A DNA stretch of 64,000 nt from Dasypus novemcinctus (Eukaryota; Chordata; Mammalia; Cingulata; Dasypodidae): contig NC_080701.1 of assembly GCF_030445035.2 (NCBI RefSeq), positions 24,272,798 through 24,336,797 of the forward strand. The letters are read 5' to 3'. The position numbers and the translations under genes are program-made. Under the pieces are notes generated by a model that did no database searches, was not told the DNA's origin, and was given only the letters and a program-made list of their open reading frames with translations. Shown piece after piece: positions 37,622 through 48,029 of the stretch. Numbering within the stretch: the first letter of the stretch is position 1; every line of letters begins with the position of its first letter.

Positions 37622-38289
37622 TGTGTTGGTCAGCCAGAGGGGTGCAGATGCAAAGTACCAGAACTCTGTTGGCTTTTATAAAGGGTATTTATTTGAAGCT
37701 TACAGTTACCAGGCCTTAAAGAGCCCAACTCAAGGTACTGTAAGTGGTACTTTCTCACCCAAAGTCTGTTGTCACGGTTGAGGCAAAATGGCGGACAATC
37801 TCTGCAAGGGCTCAGCCTTCCTCCTTCCTCTTAAAGTTCCATGGTCCAAGCTTCTTCTGACCTCCGCTGTAGGCTGATATAAGGCTTGTCACTCTCTGGT
37901 CTCTCCACAAGGTCAGCTGTAGACTATCAGGCTCATCTCTCTTCCAGGACCATGACTATGGAGCGTTCTCTCTTCCTGCGTATCTGCTTCTGTGTGTTCT
38001 TTTTTTCCATGTGTTTACTTCTGTGTGAGTGTCTGTTTTATCTGTTTGGTAGGTAACAGTCTCTACTCTGATGAAGGCCACTGCAAAGCTGATTCCTGGC
38101 CAGAGACTTGATGCTGAGTCGCACTCTAATGGCGTGGTTGCATCAGAGCCCTAATCGTAATATAATTTAATCCAATGTCTCAGCTGAATCTAATATAATC
38201 AAAGGGTTATCATGCCAGAGGAACTGACCAGTTTGCAAACATGATCTGTGTTTCTTTTTGGAATTCATAAATAATATCAGGCTTCTACA
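37622..38289 (-). mobile_element. Solo LTR, MaLR/ERVL-like, antisense, with 5-bp target duplication
   Basis: The plus strand begins TGTGTTGGTCAGCC and ends GGCTTCTACA, bounded by a perfect CTAGG duplication (37617-37621 and 38290-38294). The antisense poly(A) region at about 37675-37700 (complement of AAATAAATACCC) and CCAACAGAG resemble the 3' end of the sense LTR at 57792-58344, so the two appear related. Contains an extra 60-bp segment (38045-38104) discussed separately. Confidence 0.85.
38045..38104 (+). repeat. 60-bp segment duplicated at 39250-39309 (copy inside LTR)
   Basis: Starts TTTGGTAGGTAACAGTCTC and ends ATTCCTGGCCAGA. It matches 39250-39309 at 59 of 60 bases (T/C at the 46th position). 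Flanks on both sides differ, so the homology stops sharply. It interrupts an otherwise typical LTR. Confidence 0.9.
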
Positions 38290-38359
38290 CTAGGATAGGT
38301 TGAAAGTCTTGAGTATATTCCATGTAAGGACGTAGTAGATACTCTGTGTTCCAGTTTTG

Positions 38360-38603
38360 GGTGACTTCCCTGGGTCTGCCCATTAGGAATTGGATTTGGC
38401 TGTAAATAACAGAAACCCAAAACCCAAACACTCAAACAACTTATTGTTTTTTCTCTCTAGAGGTAGAAATTCAAAACTGATGTGGCAACTTCACAGTTTC
38501 ACTAGGGAGTCGGTCTCCCTTCAACTTTCTGTTCCTCCATACGTAGGGTGTGAACTTTGTCCTCATGCTCTCAAAATGGCTCCAAGGACCAACATGAAAG
38601 GGA
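38360..38603. repeat. Interrupted old repeat, first part
   Basis: GGGTGACTTCCCTGGGTCTG, GGCTGTAAATAACAGAAACC and TCATGCTCTCAAAATGGC belong to an old mammalian repeat that appears to resume at about 39080 (CAGCCATTTTAGTCC, TTCAAAGAGC, GTTCCACCCAGTAAC). Family not identified. Confidence 0.45.
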
Positions 38604-38604
38604 A

Positions 38605-39078
38605 AAGTAAAGGTGCCCGCATCTTACTAAGTGAAAGAAGCCAATCGGGCAAGTCTATGTACTATATAATTCCAAACATGTGACATTCTGGAAAGAGCAA
38701 AACTATAGACACAGTAAAAAGGTCAGTTATGACTACAGGTTTGGGGTGGGAGTCAGGGGTGGGAGTACAAGGCGTTTTCAGGGCAGTGAAACTTTTCAGT
38801 ATGATGCTGTAATGGAGGATTCATGACATGCGTTTGTCAAACTGCATACATACTGTACAGCACATACCGTGAACTCCAATGTAAACAATGGACTTTAGTT
38901 AATAATAATATACCAATTATAATAAACGTGCTACATTGATGTAAAGTGTTAATAATAGGGTGCGGAGCAGGGTGGAGGGAGTAGGGGTGTAAGGGAACTC
39001 TCTGTATTTCCTATGAAATTTTCTGTAAACCAAAGCTGCTCTAAAATATAAAAGTTATTATTATTATTTTTTTAAGTG
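38605..39078 (+). mobile_element. 5'-truncated L1 3' end inserted in an older repeat
   Basis: CTTACTAAGTGAAAGAAGCC, then ATAATTCCAAACATGTGACA, GTGAACTCCAATGTAAACAA and CTAAAATATAAAAGTTATTA, ending in a T/A-rich tail. This is the common end of L1M-type elements. An AAGTAAAGG / AAGTGAAGG near-repeat at the edges may be the target duplication. Confidence 0.7.
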
Positions 39079-39079
39079 A

Positions 39080-39270
39080 AGGACAATATGCCAGCCATTT
39101 TAGTCCCCTTCAAAGAGCTTTGCTGAAAGTTCCACCCAGTAACTTCCACTTAGGTCTAATTGGCTAGAGCTCAGTCCCATGACCACACGGTGCTAGAGGA
39201 ATGTAGTGTTTTAGCCAGACTCTGTGGGAAAGTAAAAGGAGAAGAGAGATTTGGTAGGTAACAGTCTCTA
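39080..39270. repeat. Interrupted old repeat, second part
   Basis: Continues the 38360-38603 element: CCCCTTCAAAGAGCTTTGC, CTAATTGGCTAGAGCTCAG, ending around AACAGTCTCTAC. The 60-bp duplicated segment begins within its last bases. Confidence 0.4.
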
Positions 39271-39309
39271 CTCTGATGAAGGCCACTGCAAAGCCGATTC
39301 CTGGCCAGA
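39250..39309 (+). repeat. 60-bp segment duplicated at 38045-38104 (probable source copy)
   Basis: Here the segment is continuous with the preceding old repeat, which makes this copy the likely donor. Differs from the other copy at one base. Confidence 0.85.
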
Positions 39310-42300
39310 AGCCTATCCAGATAATGTTTTCTCAGTAGGTCCTATGTTTCCTCATGAATTATCACTTGACTCACAGCTGGGGGCAAAGTAATAACAACTG
39401 TCATGTATTCAACATCATAGAGTTCTATTTTTAATTTTTGCAATAATCCTTCACTTATACAACACTTTTTAACAATCATTGAAACAACAAAAACGTCAGT
39501 GTAAAATGGTTGTAAAAATATCTGTTCTACAGAGTTGCTTCTACATTATCTTATTTTCTTTGTTTCTACTGCATTATTTGGGATTTTCGGCAAAGCTTGG
39601 GACCAAAACGCTTGGTCTGAATATAAGAGTTCTTTTAAGTAAAGCGTAACTTACTAGGAGTCTTCAAGCTGTTTGTCTAGGGACAGTTGCATGTCTTTGG
39701 GTTCTTTGATCTTATTTTAAAAAAAAAAAAAAAAAAAAAGATCCAGGTACCATGGAGATAAATATGTAGCCCAGTTAGATAATCATTATCTCTCTTCCAG
39801 ATAAGGTTTGTAATCTTTTACAATAGCCCAGGGACCCTCAATAAAATAGTAGTGACTTGACTTTCCTTAAAAGACTTCAGTCATTCCTGTTTTCAGTTGT
39901 CAAGTCACTCTTTTATATTCTCCTTTTTAGGCCATTAGATCATGAGTGAAATAGGCATTTTATTCAGAATTCTCATTACTATGACAAGGAGTTGCACCTA
40001 GCAAACATTTCCTGGGAAACATTTACTAGAAAATATTTATTTTTCCTTTCTCTTAAACCCACGATGATGAATAATAGGCCTGGCTATAAGTGTGGAGCAG
40101 TTAACTGGATTAAGTTTAAGGTTTAAGGTTTCAATTTGCCCATTAATGCATAATTTATTCTGTTCTAGTTGGCTCATACAGTGATTCCTTCTCTCCACCA
40201 TCAAACTAGGCTATTTTGACTTTGGTTGTTCCTGATTTTGTGCCTTTGTGGTCTAAATATCAATGTTGCTGTACTCAAGAGATCACCATTCTCTGCTATA
40301 GAAAGAGTGGAGAAAGAAAATAAGACAGATTGATTTTCTAATAATCCTTCTTATGGGGTCATGGGGGGAGAAGAAGCAGCAGGAAAAGAAGTGGAAGAGT
40401 AAGGGGAAAGAGGAGAAGAAGATGCAAGAGTATATAATTTTGTGCTCTATTTTTAGAAGGTGGGTCCTGTATCTTATTCATAACATCAGTTTTGCAGTCA
40501 TTATTTGCATGGAGCTTCTTTTCTGAGAAAAATGAATTGCTATCTGATGGCATGCACAGAGGCACTCTGGGGGCCAAGAACCTCCCATAGTTCTTTATGG
40601 GGTGTTCTTTGAAGCTGGCAACCATACTCTAAATATTTACTCTCATGCTCTCTCCCTCCATCCTTCCTTCCCCCCTCACACTTTCCTTTCCTCCCTCCTT
40701 TCCTCTCCTCTCCCTGTATCACACACAAAGACGCACACACACAGTACAAACCCACCCTATGTTCTGTCCATTTAATATGATTTCTAGTCAATACTATTAA
40801 TTTATTCCAAGAACATTTACCTACTTCCATTAGGCACTACAGGGACTAAAAGTTAGGATCTAGCTGAATAGTATCCTAGAGGGATAAGGAAGTTTGTTTT
40901 TTTTTAAATCAAAAAAACCTTTGTATTATTACTTCATGGCTAGACAAAACAAGATGCTTCTAAGTAGTGCTGCCTGAAAATGACAAAAGAGAAGGGGTGT
41001 GTGTTTATGCATGTGTTTGTGTTTTTTTGTGTGTTTCTGTGTAAGTCTGTATCCACATCCTTCTGTGTCTATGACTTGTACTAGAATGTTCTAAATAAGG
41101 AGATAGTTTAAAAAGACTTTGTGTATGGGTTGGAGGTTGACGTTTACTTTAGCTTGAATTGGGAGTATTTCATGTTGTCTTGTGAACACATTTAACATTG
41201 TCACAAGTGTCAGCTTACTTTCTAAGAATGGTAAAATTCTGTAATTTACTTAAGGTCCCTAGCAATTTATCTTGTCATGAATTGCTCTGTTGGGAATTCA
41301 GAGACATGACTCTGAAATTGTGGGAAGTATCAAATTATTAATTCTCAATGACCTTCTAAAATTCGTCATATTTTTTTCTTATTGTTTTTGCTTTATATAA
41401 TTAACTTTTGCTTGTATAGGATAAAGAATAATTGTAATACAAGTGGGCAAAACTGAAGCCTCTGGTTTATGATGCTCATTGGAAGATTCATACTTTTTCT
41501 GGAATTTTCTCTTGTCTTCCTCGTTGTATATAAAATTCCATTGGAAGAAAATGAGTCCATAACCCTTGCTCCCCTAGAAAATCAGACAACAGCTCCTGAA
41601 TTTAATCCAACATTTCCTTCCCAACTCAGGTTTGCATAAAAGGTGAAGAAAAAAAAGAAACAGAGATAAAGGGAAACAAAAGATTCTACTTGACAGGGAT
41701 AGGGAGAAAAAGAAGAAAGGAAAAAAAAAAAAAGCCTTTTCAGCTGTTGTGCAACTACCACAATAAAACATTAGATTTACACTCAACCTACTTCCAGAAG
41801 TTATTTGAGATGGCCTGTAAAAAGTAAATATTAGATAATTAAAATAATGATCAAAATTTAAAAAAAAAAAAGAACAATAGTGAAAGGGAAGTAGTTATTA
41901 AGTCAGAAATACTGACCAAGGATATTTAGCAAAACTGAATGTCACAATTTAACTCTGAGCTTCCTGCAGCTAAAGCAAAAGTTGAAAATCAACAAAATAC
42001 AAATCCCTCCATTTTCTTATTAATGGAGAGCAAACAATTACATCAAGAGATTCTATTTCCTCATAAAGTTTGGTACCTTAATAAAAAGTGTATGATTCTC
42101 AGAAATCAGATTTAAATCAATGTGGGCTGCCTCCCACAGCCCTCTGCTTGATGCACAATCAACTTCCCCTCTAGCTGTCTTAATTGGAAGGTGGAAGTGA
42201 TCACAGCAGTCATTACATTCTAAAGGTTGATATAGAGTGTCAGATGCCACTGCAATTCACACATTTTATCTCTGAACTACTAATTTACTTTTGTTGATAT

Positions 42301-42535
42301 GGGACAGCAGTGTTTGCAGCTTCTCTAGCTCCTGAATCTCTCACTGTATATTTTCTTGGACAAGGTGTGAGTGCAGCTCTGGGCAAAGGACACCAGCTTT
42401 GATTACAGATCACCTTCATAGTCAAGTTGGAGAGGCAGTGAGAAATACAGATTAAAGTTAACCATTATGGGTTCTAATTTGCCCCCGCAGTTTCAACTTT
42501 GTCCTAATTCTCTGCTGCTGCATTGCAAGTTTTTC
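39310..42535. other. Unassigned intergenic stretch with homopolymer and Pu/Py tracts
   Basis: No gene. Holds a 21-bp A-run (39719-39739), a purine-rich tract (40362-40432), a pyrimidine-rich tract (40647-40718), GT-rich repeats (40997-41042) and further A-runs (41719-41734, 41859-41872). None is tied to a recognised element. Confidence 0.5.
40362..40432. repeat. Purine-rich tract
   Basis: About 70 bp almost free of pyrimidines on the plus strand (GAGAAGAAGCAGCAGG, GGGGAAAGAGGAGAAGAAG). A pyrimidine-rich counterpart lies about 215 bp downstream at 40647-40718. Confidence 0.7.
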
Positions 42536-42539
42536 TTCC

Positions 42540-43386
42540 TGACTCTTGGTACTTGATGTGAATTGAATTGTGTACCAGTCTGGGCATATTCTTGGTTTTA
42601 GTACGCATTCTAGTGGCTGTGGACCCATTGTAAATAAAATCTCTTCAAGATGATATTTCAGGGAAGTGGATGTGGCTCAAGTGACAGAGCTTCCACTTAC
42701 CGTACGGGAGGACCCGGGTTCGATCCCTGGGACCTCCTGGTGAAAAGGAATAAGAGAAAGCGTGCCCACATGGTGAGCCAGTGCCACACGAGTGCCCATA
42801 CAGTGAGCCAGTGTCCACGCAAGTGAGTCACACAGCAAGATGATGACACATCAAAAGAGAGACAAGGGGAAAGTCAAAGTGAAGCACAGCAGAAACCAGG
42901 AACTGAGGTGGCACAATTGACAGGGAACCTCTCTCCATATCAGGGGTCTCCAGGATTGACTCCCGGTGAATCCTAGAGGAGAGAAAATGAGAAGAGAAGA
43001 CAACACAGACAGCAAAAACAGCAGGATGGAAGAAGGGGAAAGGGGGAAATAAATAAATAAATCTTAAAAAAAAAGATACGTCAGTATGGCCTCATTAATC
43101 AGGTTGGGATTTAATTCCAACAACTGGAGTTCTTCATAAACAGGGCAAAAGTTAGGTAGAGAGAGAAGCCACCAGGAACAGCCCGAAGCCAGAAGACATT
43201 GAAACTCAGAAAATAAAGAAGGAAAGCCCACCATGTGAATTGCCGTGTGATGGAAAATTAGCCAGATGATATCATTTCTCAAGAGGAAAAAAGCCTTCTA
43301 GCCACTGAAACAATAAGCCATTAAATTCTTATTGTTAACCCAACCCATTAAATGGTATTTGTTTTAGCAGCTAGGAAATGAAAACA
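42540..43386 (+). mobile_element. MaLR-like LTR split by a dimeric DAS-SINE
   Basis: Left arm (42540-42660): TGTGGACCCATTGTAAATAA and ATCTCTTCAAGATGATATTT. Right arm (43083-43386): GGTTGGGATTTAATTCC, CAACTGGAGTTCTTCATAAA, then TTAACCCAACCCATTAAATG and TTTTAGCAGCTAGGAAATGA, ending AAAACA. The two arms form one LTR once the SINE is removed. The outer 5-bp duplication was not found. Confidence 0.75.
42661..43074 (+). mobile_element. DAS-SINE, dimeric type, sense
   Basis: First tRNA-like module from GGGAAGTGGATGTGGCTCAA with a near-canonical B box GGGTTCGATCCC. Linker with repeated GTGAGCCAGTG. Second module from about GGAACTGAGGTGGCACAATT with ATTGACTCCCGG. Tail AAATAAATAAATAAATCTT. Imperfect 9-bp flanks GATATTTCA / GATACGTCA (42652-42660 and 43075-43083). 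Same architecture as 30618-31029. Confidence 0.9.
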
Positions 43387-43539
43387 GTCCTGCTGAACTA
43401 CAGGGATTTTATACCCACCCCCAGATGCAGAAGCAGTCATCAGCCATAGATTTCTTCACCAGCCCCCACAAATGTTTAAAGTGTAATCTCTGTTATAAAT
43501 CCATATTACTCTTAGTATTCTAAATGCTTTATCAAGCAG

Positions 43540-44680
43540 GTGCATTGTCTTTGAGACTGTAATGGGGTAGATAAAAACTGGAATGGCCTTGAAGAGACTA
43601 AGGCTTAAAGGATGTTGAGAAAAATTGTGTTTGGAAGCTGGAAATAAATATTATGTGGTGGCAGAAGCTCTGACACCACTACAGTCTGTTCTAATGTGGA
43701 TATTAGAAAATACACCTAATGAATTGGAAAATTTGGTTAAGGAGATTTCCAGGTAAAAGTTAAAAAGTGACATTTTCCTTTAGCCACATATGATATGGTA
43801 TTAATAGAGAAAGATGAGCTAAAATAAAATAATTATGCTTTTAAGCAGAATCTGAAAGAAATTTAAAGAAGCCAGACTTTGAAGGATTTGAAAATAAAAC
43901 TGGTTCTTAATTCCAGCTTCTCATGATGATAAGAGACTCTAACAATAAGAAATAATTTCAGGGTAAAGAATAAATCAGAAGTGTGACTGTAAGACCCTTT
44001 GCCAAAACTTCAGAATAATATAAGGACATGTCTCATGAACTATTTTAACTAGACAGAAAAGTGTCTAAGGATATTAAGGAACTGTCACACAGCATCCTGT
44101 CAGCCCAAGCCTAATATCTGCAGATGTGGATTTTGTTTTGTCTATGGAATAAACCCTAATAAGATTTGTAAGAAATCCACGAAATATTTTACTCTATTGC
44201 ATTAGAAGAAGCAATGTTTACTTAAAGGGATAGAGGCAAAAAGTGACTTTTAGGCCATTAAAGTCTAACAGGAATTAGGTTAAGAAAGCTATTCAATGGC
44301 AAAAAAATGATCCATTTCTCATGAAAAGGTAAGTATGCCTCATAGTGCAGTACTTAGAGGCCAGAGATAGAGCTAATATTCACAAAAATTCATACCCAAG
44401 AAACTGATGTTATGTGCATAGTTGGATTTCAGAGCTGCTGTGGACTGAGGCCTGCTGTAAGTCTCCCTTTTCCTTCTTTTTTGAAATGAGACTGTATTCC
44501 AAATATTCTATTTCCATATTAACATTGTATGTTTGGTGTGTGTGGAGGGGCAGATAACTTTTTATAGGCTTTCAGATTGAGAGGCAATGTTCTTGAGGAA
44601 CTGAACTCAAGATACTTCTTCTGTGTTTGTACCTAATTTGGATGAAGACTTTGAGAAGATATTATAATGGGATTAAATGT
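43540..44680 (+). mobile_element. MaLR internal region remnant (MLT1/MST/THE1-int-like)
   Basis: TAGATAAAAACTGGAATGGC, GGTGGCAGAAGCTCTGACAC, AATTTGGTTAAGGAGATTTC and CCTTTAGCCACATATGATAT follow the non-coding gag-derived internal sequence of MaLR retrotransposons. Full of stops; no protein. It lies between two LTR types that are not copies of each other. Confidence 0.6.
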
Positions 44681-44689
44681 TAGGGGGCC

Positions 44690-45118
44690 TGGAAGAGGAG
44701 TAAGTGCACTTTGCATCTGGGAAGGACATAAATTTTTGCAACCAGAGAGTGGACCATAATATATTGTATTTTCCAGAAAGAGCTGCAACAATGTCCTTCA
44801 TCCCACATGATCTTGTGGAATATTATTTTGTTATTCCTCTGTAAAAAAGTGGAGTCTAATTCCCATTCCCTGGCTCCATTCTGACCTTCTAAACTTAATG
44901 ACTCACTTGACAAATAGAGTGTGGCAGCAGTGACGTTCTAGAATTGATGACATTAGTTCAGAAGAAGCCTGACTTCTTTAGCCTGAATCTCTTGGAACAC
45001 TTATTTGCTCTTGGCATACTCCTTCTTGCAACTCAGTTATCATGGTGTGAAAAGCCCAACGGAAGACCTTGGGTCAAAAGCCCCAGTTAAATTTCCAGCC
45101 TACAACCAGCATGCTTAT
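44690..45118 (+). mobile_element. MLT1-like LTR, sense
   Basis: CCATTCTGACCTTCTAAAC, TTAATGACTCACTTGAC, AATAGAGTGTGGCAGCAGTG and CTTGGAACACTTATTTGCTC match the MLT1 layout. It may be the 3' LTR of the preceding MaLR internal region. Confidence 0.55.
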
Positions 45119-45558
45119 CTACTCATGGGAAGTTTCATCTTGGATGTTCAAGTCAATGGAATTTTTAGATGACAACAGCTCACTAACTGACATTTGCTGC
45201 AACCTTCTGAGAGACTTTAAGGGAAAACCACCTAGCTGAACCGAGTTTCCCTCAGGTCTATGGCATTTAGAAAATAGTTTTAATGCATTGCCAATCAAAA
45301 TATCATGGATTTGTATGTGTGTGTGCACACAAATGTGTTGGTAACAGAGGAAATTCGAGGACACATTCTAAGGATCATCTGAAAGAAATAAAAGGAGTAA
45401 GATTGGCCAAGAAAAATTTGGAAAATTGAGTAATCATAGAAGAATTTACCAGAATTAAAATATATTTTAAAGCTATAATAATTAAAATTCAGCTACTAGC
45501 AAAGGAAAAGAGGTACAGGTCAAGAGAGCATGAGAGCTGGAAAGGGAGAGTGGAAGAA

Positions 45559-45660
45559 AGAGCAAAAGAGAGATCTATAGCATATGATAAGTAATATAAC
45601 AAGTCAAAGATAGAGCAAAAGAGATCTATAGCATATGATAAGTAATATAACAAGTCAAAG
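45559..45660 (+). repeat. 51-bp tandem duplication, two copies
   Basis: The unit containing GATCTATAGCATATGATAAG and ending CAAGTCAAAG occurs at 45559-45609 and 45610-45660. The copies are almost identical, with a small AG difference near the AGCAAAAGAG(AG) start. Confidence 0.9.
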
Positions 45661-45829
45661 AAAAAGATAAGATCAATAAAATAAATGAGAACTCAATCTT
45701 TTACTTCAAGATGAAGTAAATGTTAATAAAAGAAGGTATTTTCAGAGAACTGTAGAGTTAAGTATAATAAATGAAACAATAAAATAACATCTGTGACTAC
45801 AACCCTAGATGAATCTAGCATACTCTGTC

Positions 45830-46385
45830 AGGTAGGCTATTAAAAGTCTCCTGTCTTGTCTCTTTGCTTCTCTTGAGGCTCACTTCCAAACCATTCTGAC
45901 CAGCAGAATGATCATATCACTTTCCCACTTAAAACCCTCCACATTTTAAAGGTATTTTTCAGTCATCAATCCAAATTCCTCACCATAATCTATAAAGCAC
46001 CATAGGATGAGGTCCTGTTATGGCTTTGCCATTACTTTCTGCATTAGCTACCATGCTACTCCAGCTCTGTCTGGGATTGCCTCCCTCTCATCATTTGATT
46101 TCATTTCCAATGTCCTATTCCTCAAGTCTTTCCTTGATGGGAAGTCTCACCACGTACCTCTGTACACGCACAAGCACTCCATTTTCCATTGTCCTATTTT
46201 ATCACTATGTGAGAGCAACTTATTAATACTTATTTAGTTGACTGCTTAGGTTTTCTATTGTGACTCTATCACCATTAAATTGTAAACTCAAGGAGGGCAG
46301 GGACTTTATCGCTCATCATTTTTGCAACACAAGACCTAGGGACAGCCACATGGTAGGTATGCAATAGAAATTTATTGAGTCATTT
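45830..46385 (+). repeat. L2 LINE 3' end, sense
   Basis: GATCATATCACTTTCCCAC, TTAAAACCCTCCACATTTTA, CTCAAGGAGGGCAGGGACTT and GTAGGTATGCAATAGAAATT, then TTATTGAGTCA, in canonical L2 order. Chance frames at 46007-46237 reflect the old L2 coding strand. Confidence 0.8.
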
Positions 46386-46839
46386 TCATAGTGAGGATAT
46401 TCATTCCAACATACTAATTGAAGAAAATGTAAATGAAATGATTGACAAAACTTGACTATAGACTTTAAAATAAATTGTACATAAGAGTGTAAGAGTGAAA
46501 TTATACAAAAAACAGGATAAAATTATTTGCAAAATGTTTGTCGAGTCAGTATATTTAATACATATATTAAATAGAGTATGAATCTGTAAGAGAAATATTA
46601 ACACTCTAAAAGAAAAGCAAGGGTATATAAATAGAAAAATTTGAAATTAATAACACTCAAAAATGGATATGAAAGCACTGGAATTCTATTTCCATTTAGC
46701 TAGAAATTAGGTAGATGTTTGTGTGCATGTTGTATGTGTAGACAAGTATAAAAATAATTTTGGAAGGAATATGCATTGGTTCAAACTTTCTGGGTGAAAA
46801 TTATGCAGTTTGTAGCAAAATCTTTAAAAGTATTCACAT

Positions 46840-47272
46840 GTGGGAATCCCCTATATATATATATACACATACACATACATATTTTTTAAAGATTTATTTT
46901 ATTTATTTATTCCCCTGCTTGCTGCTTGCTTGCTTTTGGTTCTGTGTCCATTCACTGTGTGTTATTCTGTGTCTGCTTGCCTCCCTTTGTTGTGTCATCT
47001 TGCTGCGCCAGCTCTCCATGGGCACAGGCCGTCAGCTCTCCACCGGCGCAGGACTGCCAGCTCTCTGTGGGCGCAGGGGAGCCTGCCTTCACCAGGAGGC
47101 TCCAGGAAGTGAACCCAGGGCCTCCCATATGGTAGATGGGAGCCCAACTGGTTGAGCCACATCCGTTTTCCTCCCCTATATTTTTGATGTAACATTTATG
47201 TAATCTAAATCTTCTTTAAAAATAAAAATATGTATAAATTTAAAAGTGCTTTGTTTAAATTAAAAAAAAATG
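46840..47272 (+). mobile_element. Short L1-like 3' tail inserted in the old L1, itself carrying a DAS-SINE
   Basis: After removing the SINE, the insert reads GTGGGAATCCCCTATATTTT, TGTAACATTTATGTAATC, TTTAAAAATAAAAATATG and a terminal A-run. TTCACAT flanks it on both sides (46833-46839 and 47273-47279). It resembles the tail of the element at 34855-35425. Confidence 0.65.
46857..47171 (-). mobile_element. DAS-SINE, antisense, with tail-associated microsatellite
   Basis: Minus-strand head near 47165 (complement of GGTTGAGCCACATCCG), B-box complement GTGAACCCAGGGCC, a short body, then an A-tail (complement of TTTATTTTATTTATTTATT) and an AT/ACAT microsatellite at about 46857-46881. A 10-bp target duplication TCCCCTATAT (46847-46856 and 47172-47181). 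It lacks the GTGTCCCCC-type domain seen in the longer copies and resembles the 11164 copy. Confidence 0.9.
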
Positions 47273-48029
47273 TTCACATACTTTGATTCTACAATTCCAC
47301 TTATATGAATTTCTTCTCAAGGAGATAATTAGAACTGAATGCAAAGATTTATGTTCAATAATATTCACTTAAGCATAATTTGTAAACTAATAATAACCTA
47401 GATGTTCAATGATAGTATACTTTTAAATTTATAGTGTAATGAAATGTAAGGCAGCCATTTCAAGACATATGCACAAAAAATTTACAAAGAATGTATATTT
47501 ACAAAACTGTATATTGTATACCATATGCTCTCAGTTTTGTGATAAACACAACCATATTTCTGTACATAGATTTATATATATATATGCACACAAAACCACT
47601 TGAAACAAAATACACAAAAATATTAACAGGTGTTATTTGAGGCTCATGAAATTGTGACTGATTTATATCTTCTGCCTTATATTTTTCACATTTTCTAATT
47701 TTTCTTTATCTTCCATTACTTTTGTGGTAATTTTTAAAAATATCAAATGACATAATAAGCAATGATATGTCATGCTCAGAAAATTAGGGCTAGTTACCCA
47801 CACTTATGTAGCACACTGTGCTGAAAATCAAAGAACTTTGATTCCTGAAGCTTGGGCTTTGTCCCCTGTGACAAACTTACTTTTCCACATTAGAACTCAA
47901 CCTCGATCCTTAACACAGCTGAGATGCTTTACACTTAGGAAACAGAAAGTGACATCAGTTCAAACTTAATTAAGCAGACCCATGATGAATTAAAGCATAC
48001 ACCACTGCAGTCATTCTAGCAGAAACCAA

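Larger units (their letters stand above)
46440..47755 (+). mobile_element. Old L1 (ORF2 end and 3' UTR), interrupted by a nested insertion
   Basis: Left part runs from ATTATTTGCAAAATGTTTG to TAGCAAAATCTTTAAAAG. The right part resumes at TACTTTGATTCTACAATTCC, AGGAGATAATTAGAACTGAA and CTAGATGTTCAATGATAG. Joined across 46840-47272 these give continuous L1 ORF2 3' sequence. Frame-broken. Confidence 0.7.

Noticed and set aside
39719-39739. 21-bp A-run as the tail of a processed pseudogene
   Set aside because: No coding remnant precedes it, and no flanking direct repeat was found.
42661-42740. Possible tRNA-Ala gene
   Set aside because: The A- and B-box-like motifs belong to the head of a SINE with a linker, second module and A-rich tail; the cloverleaf is not intact.
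46760-47155. 131-codon open frame
   Set aside because: It crosses the border of the nested L1 and the DAS-SINE; the translated microsatellite (YIYTHTHTY) and SINE body show it is not a gene.
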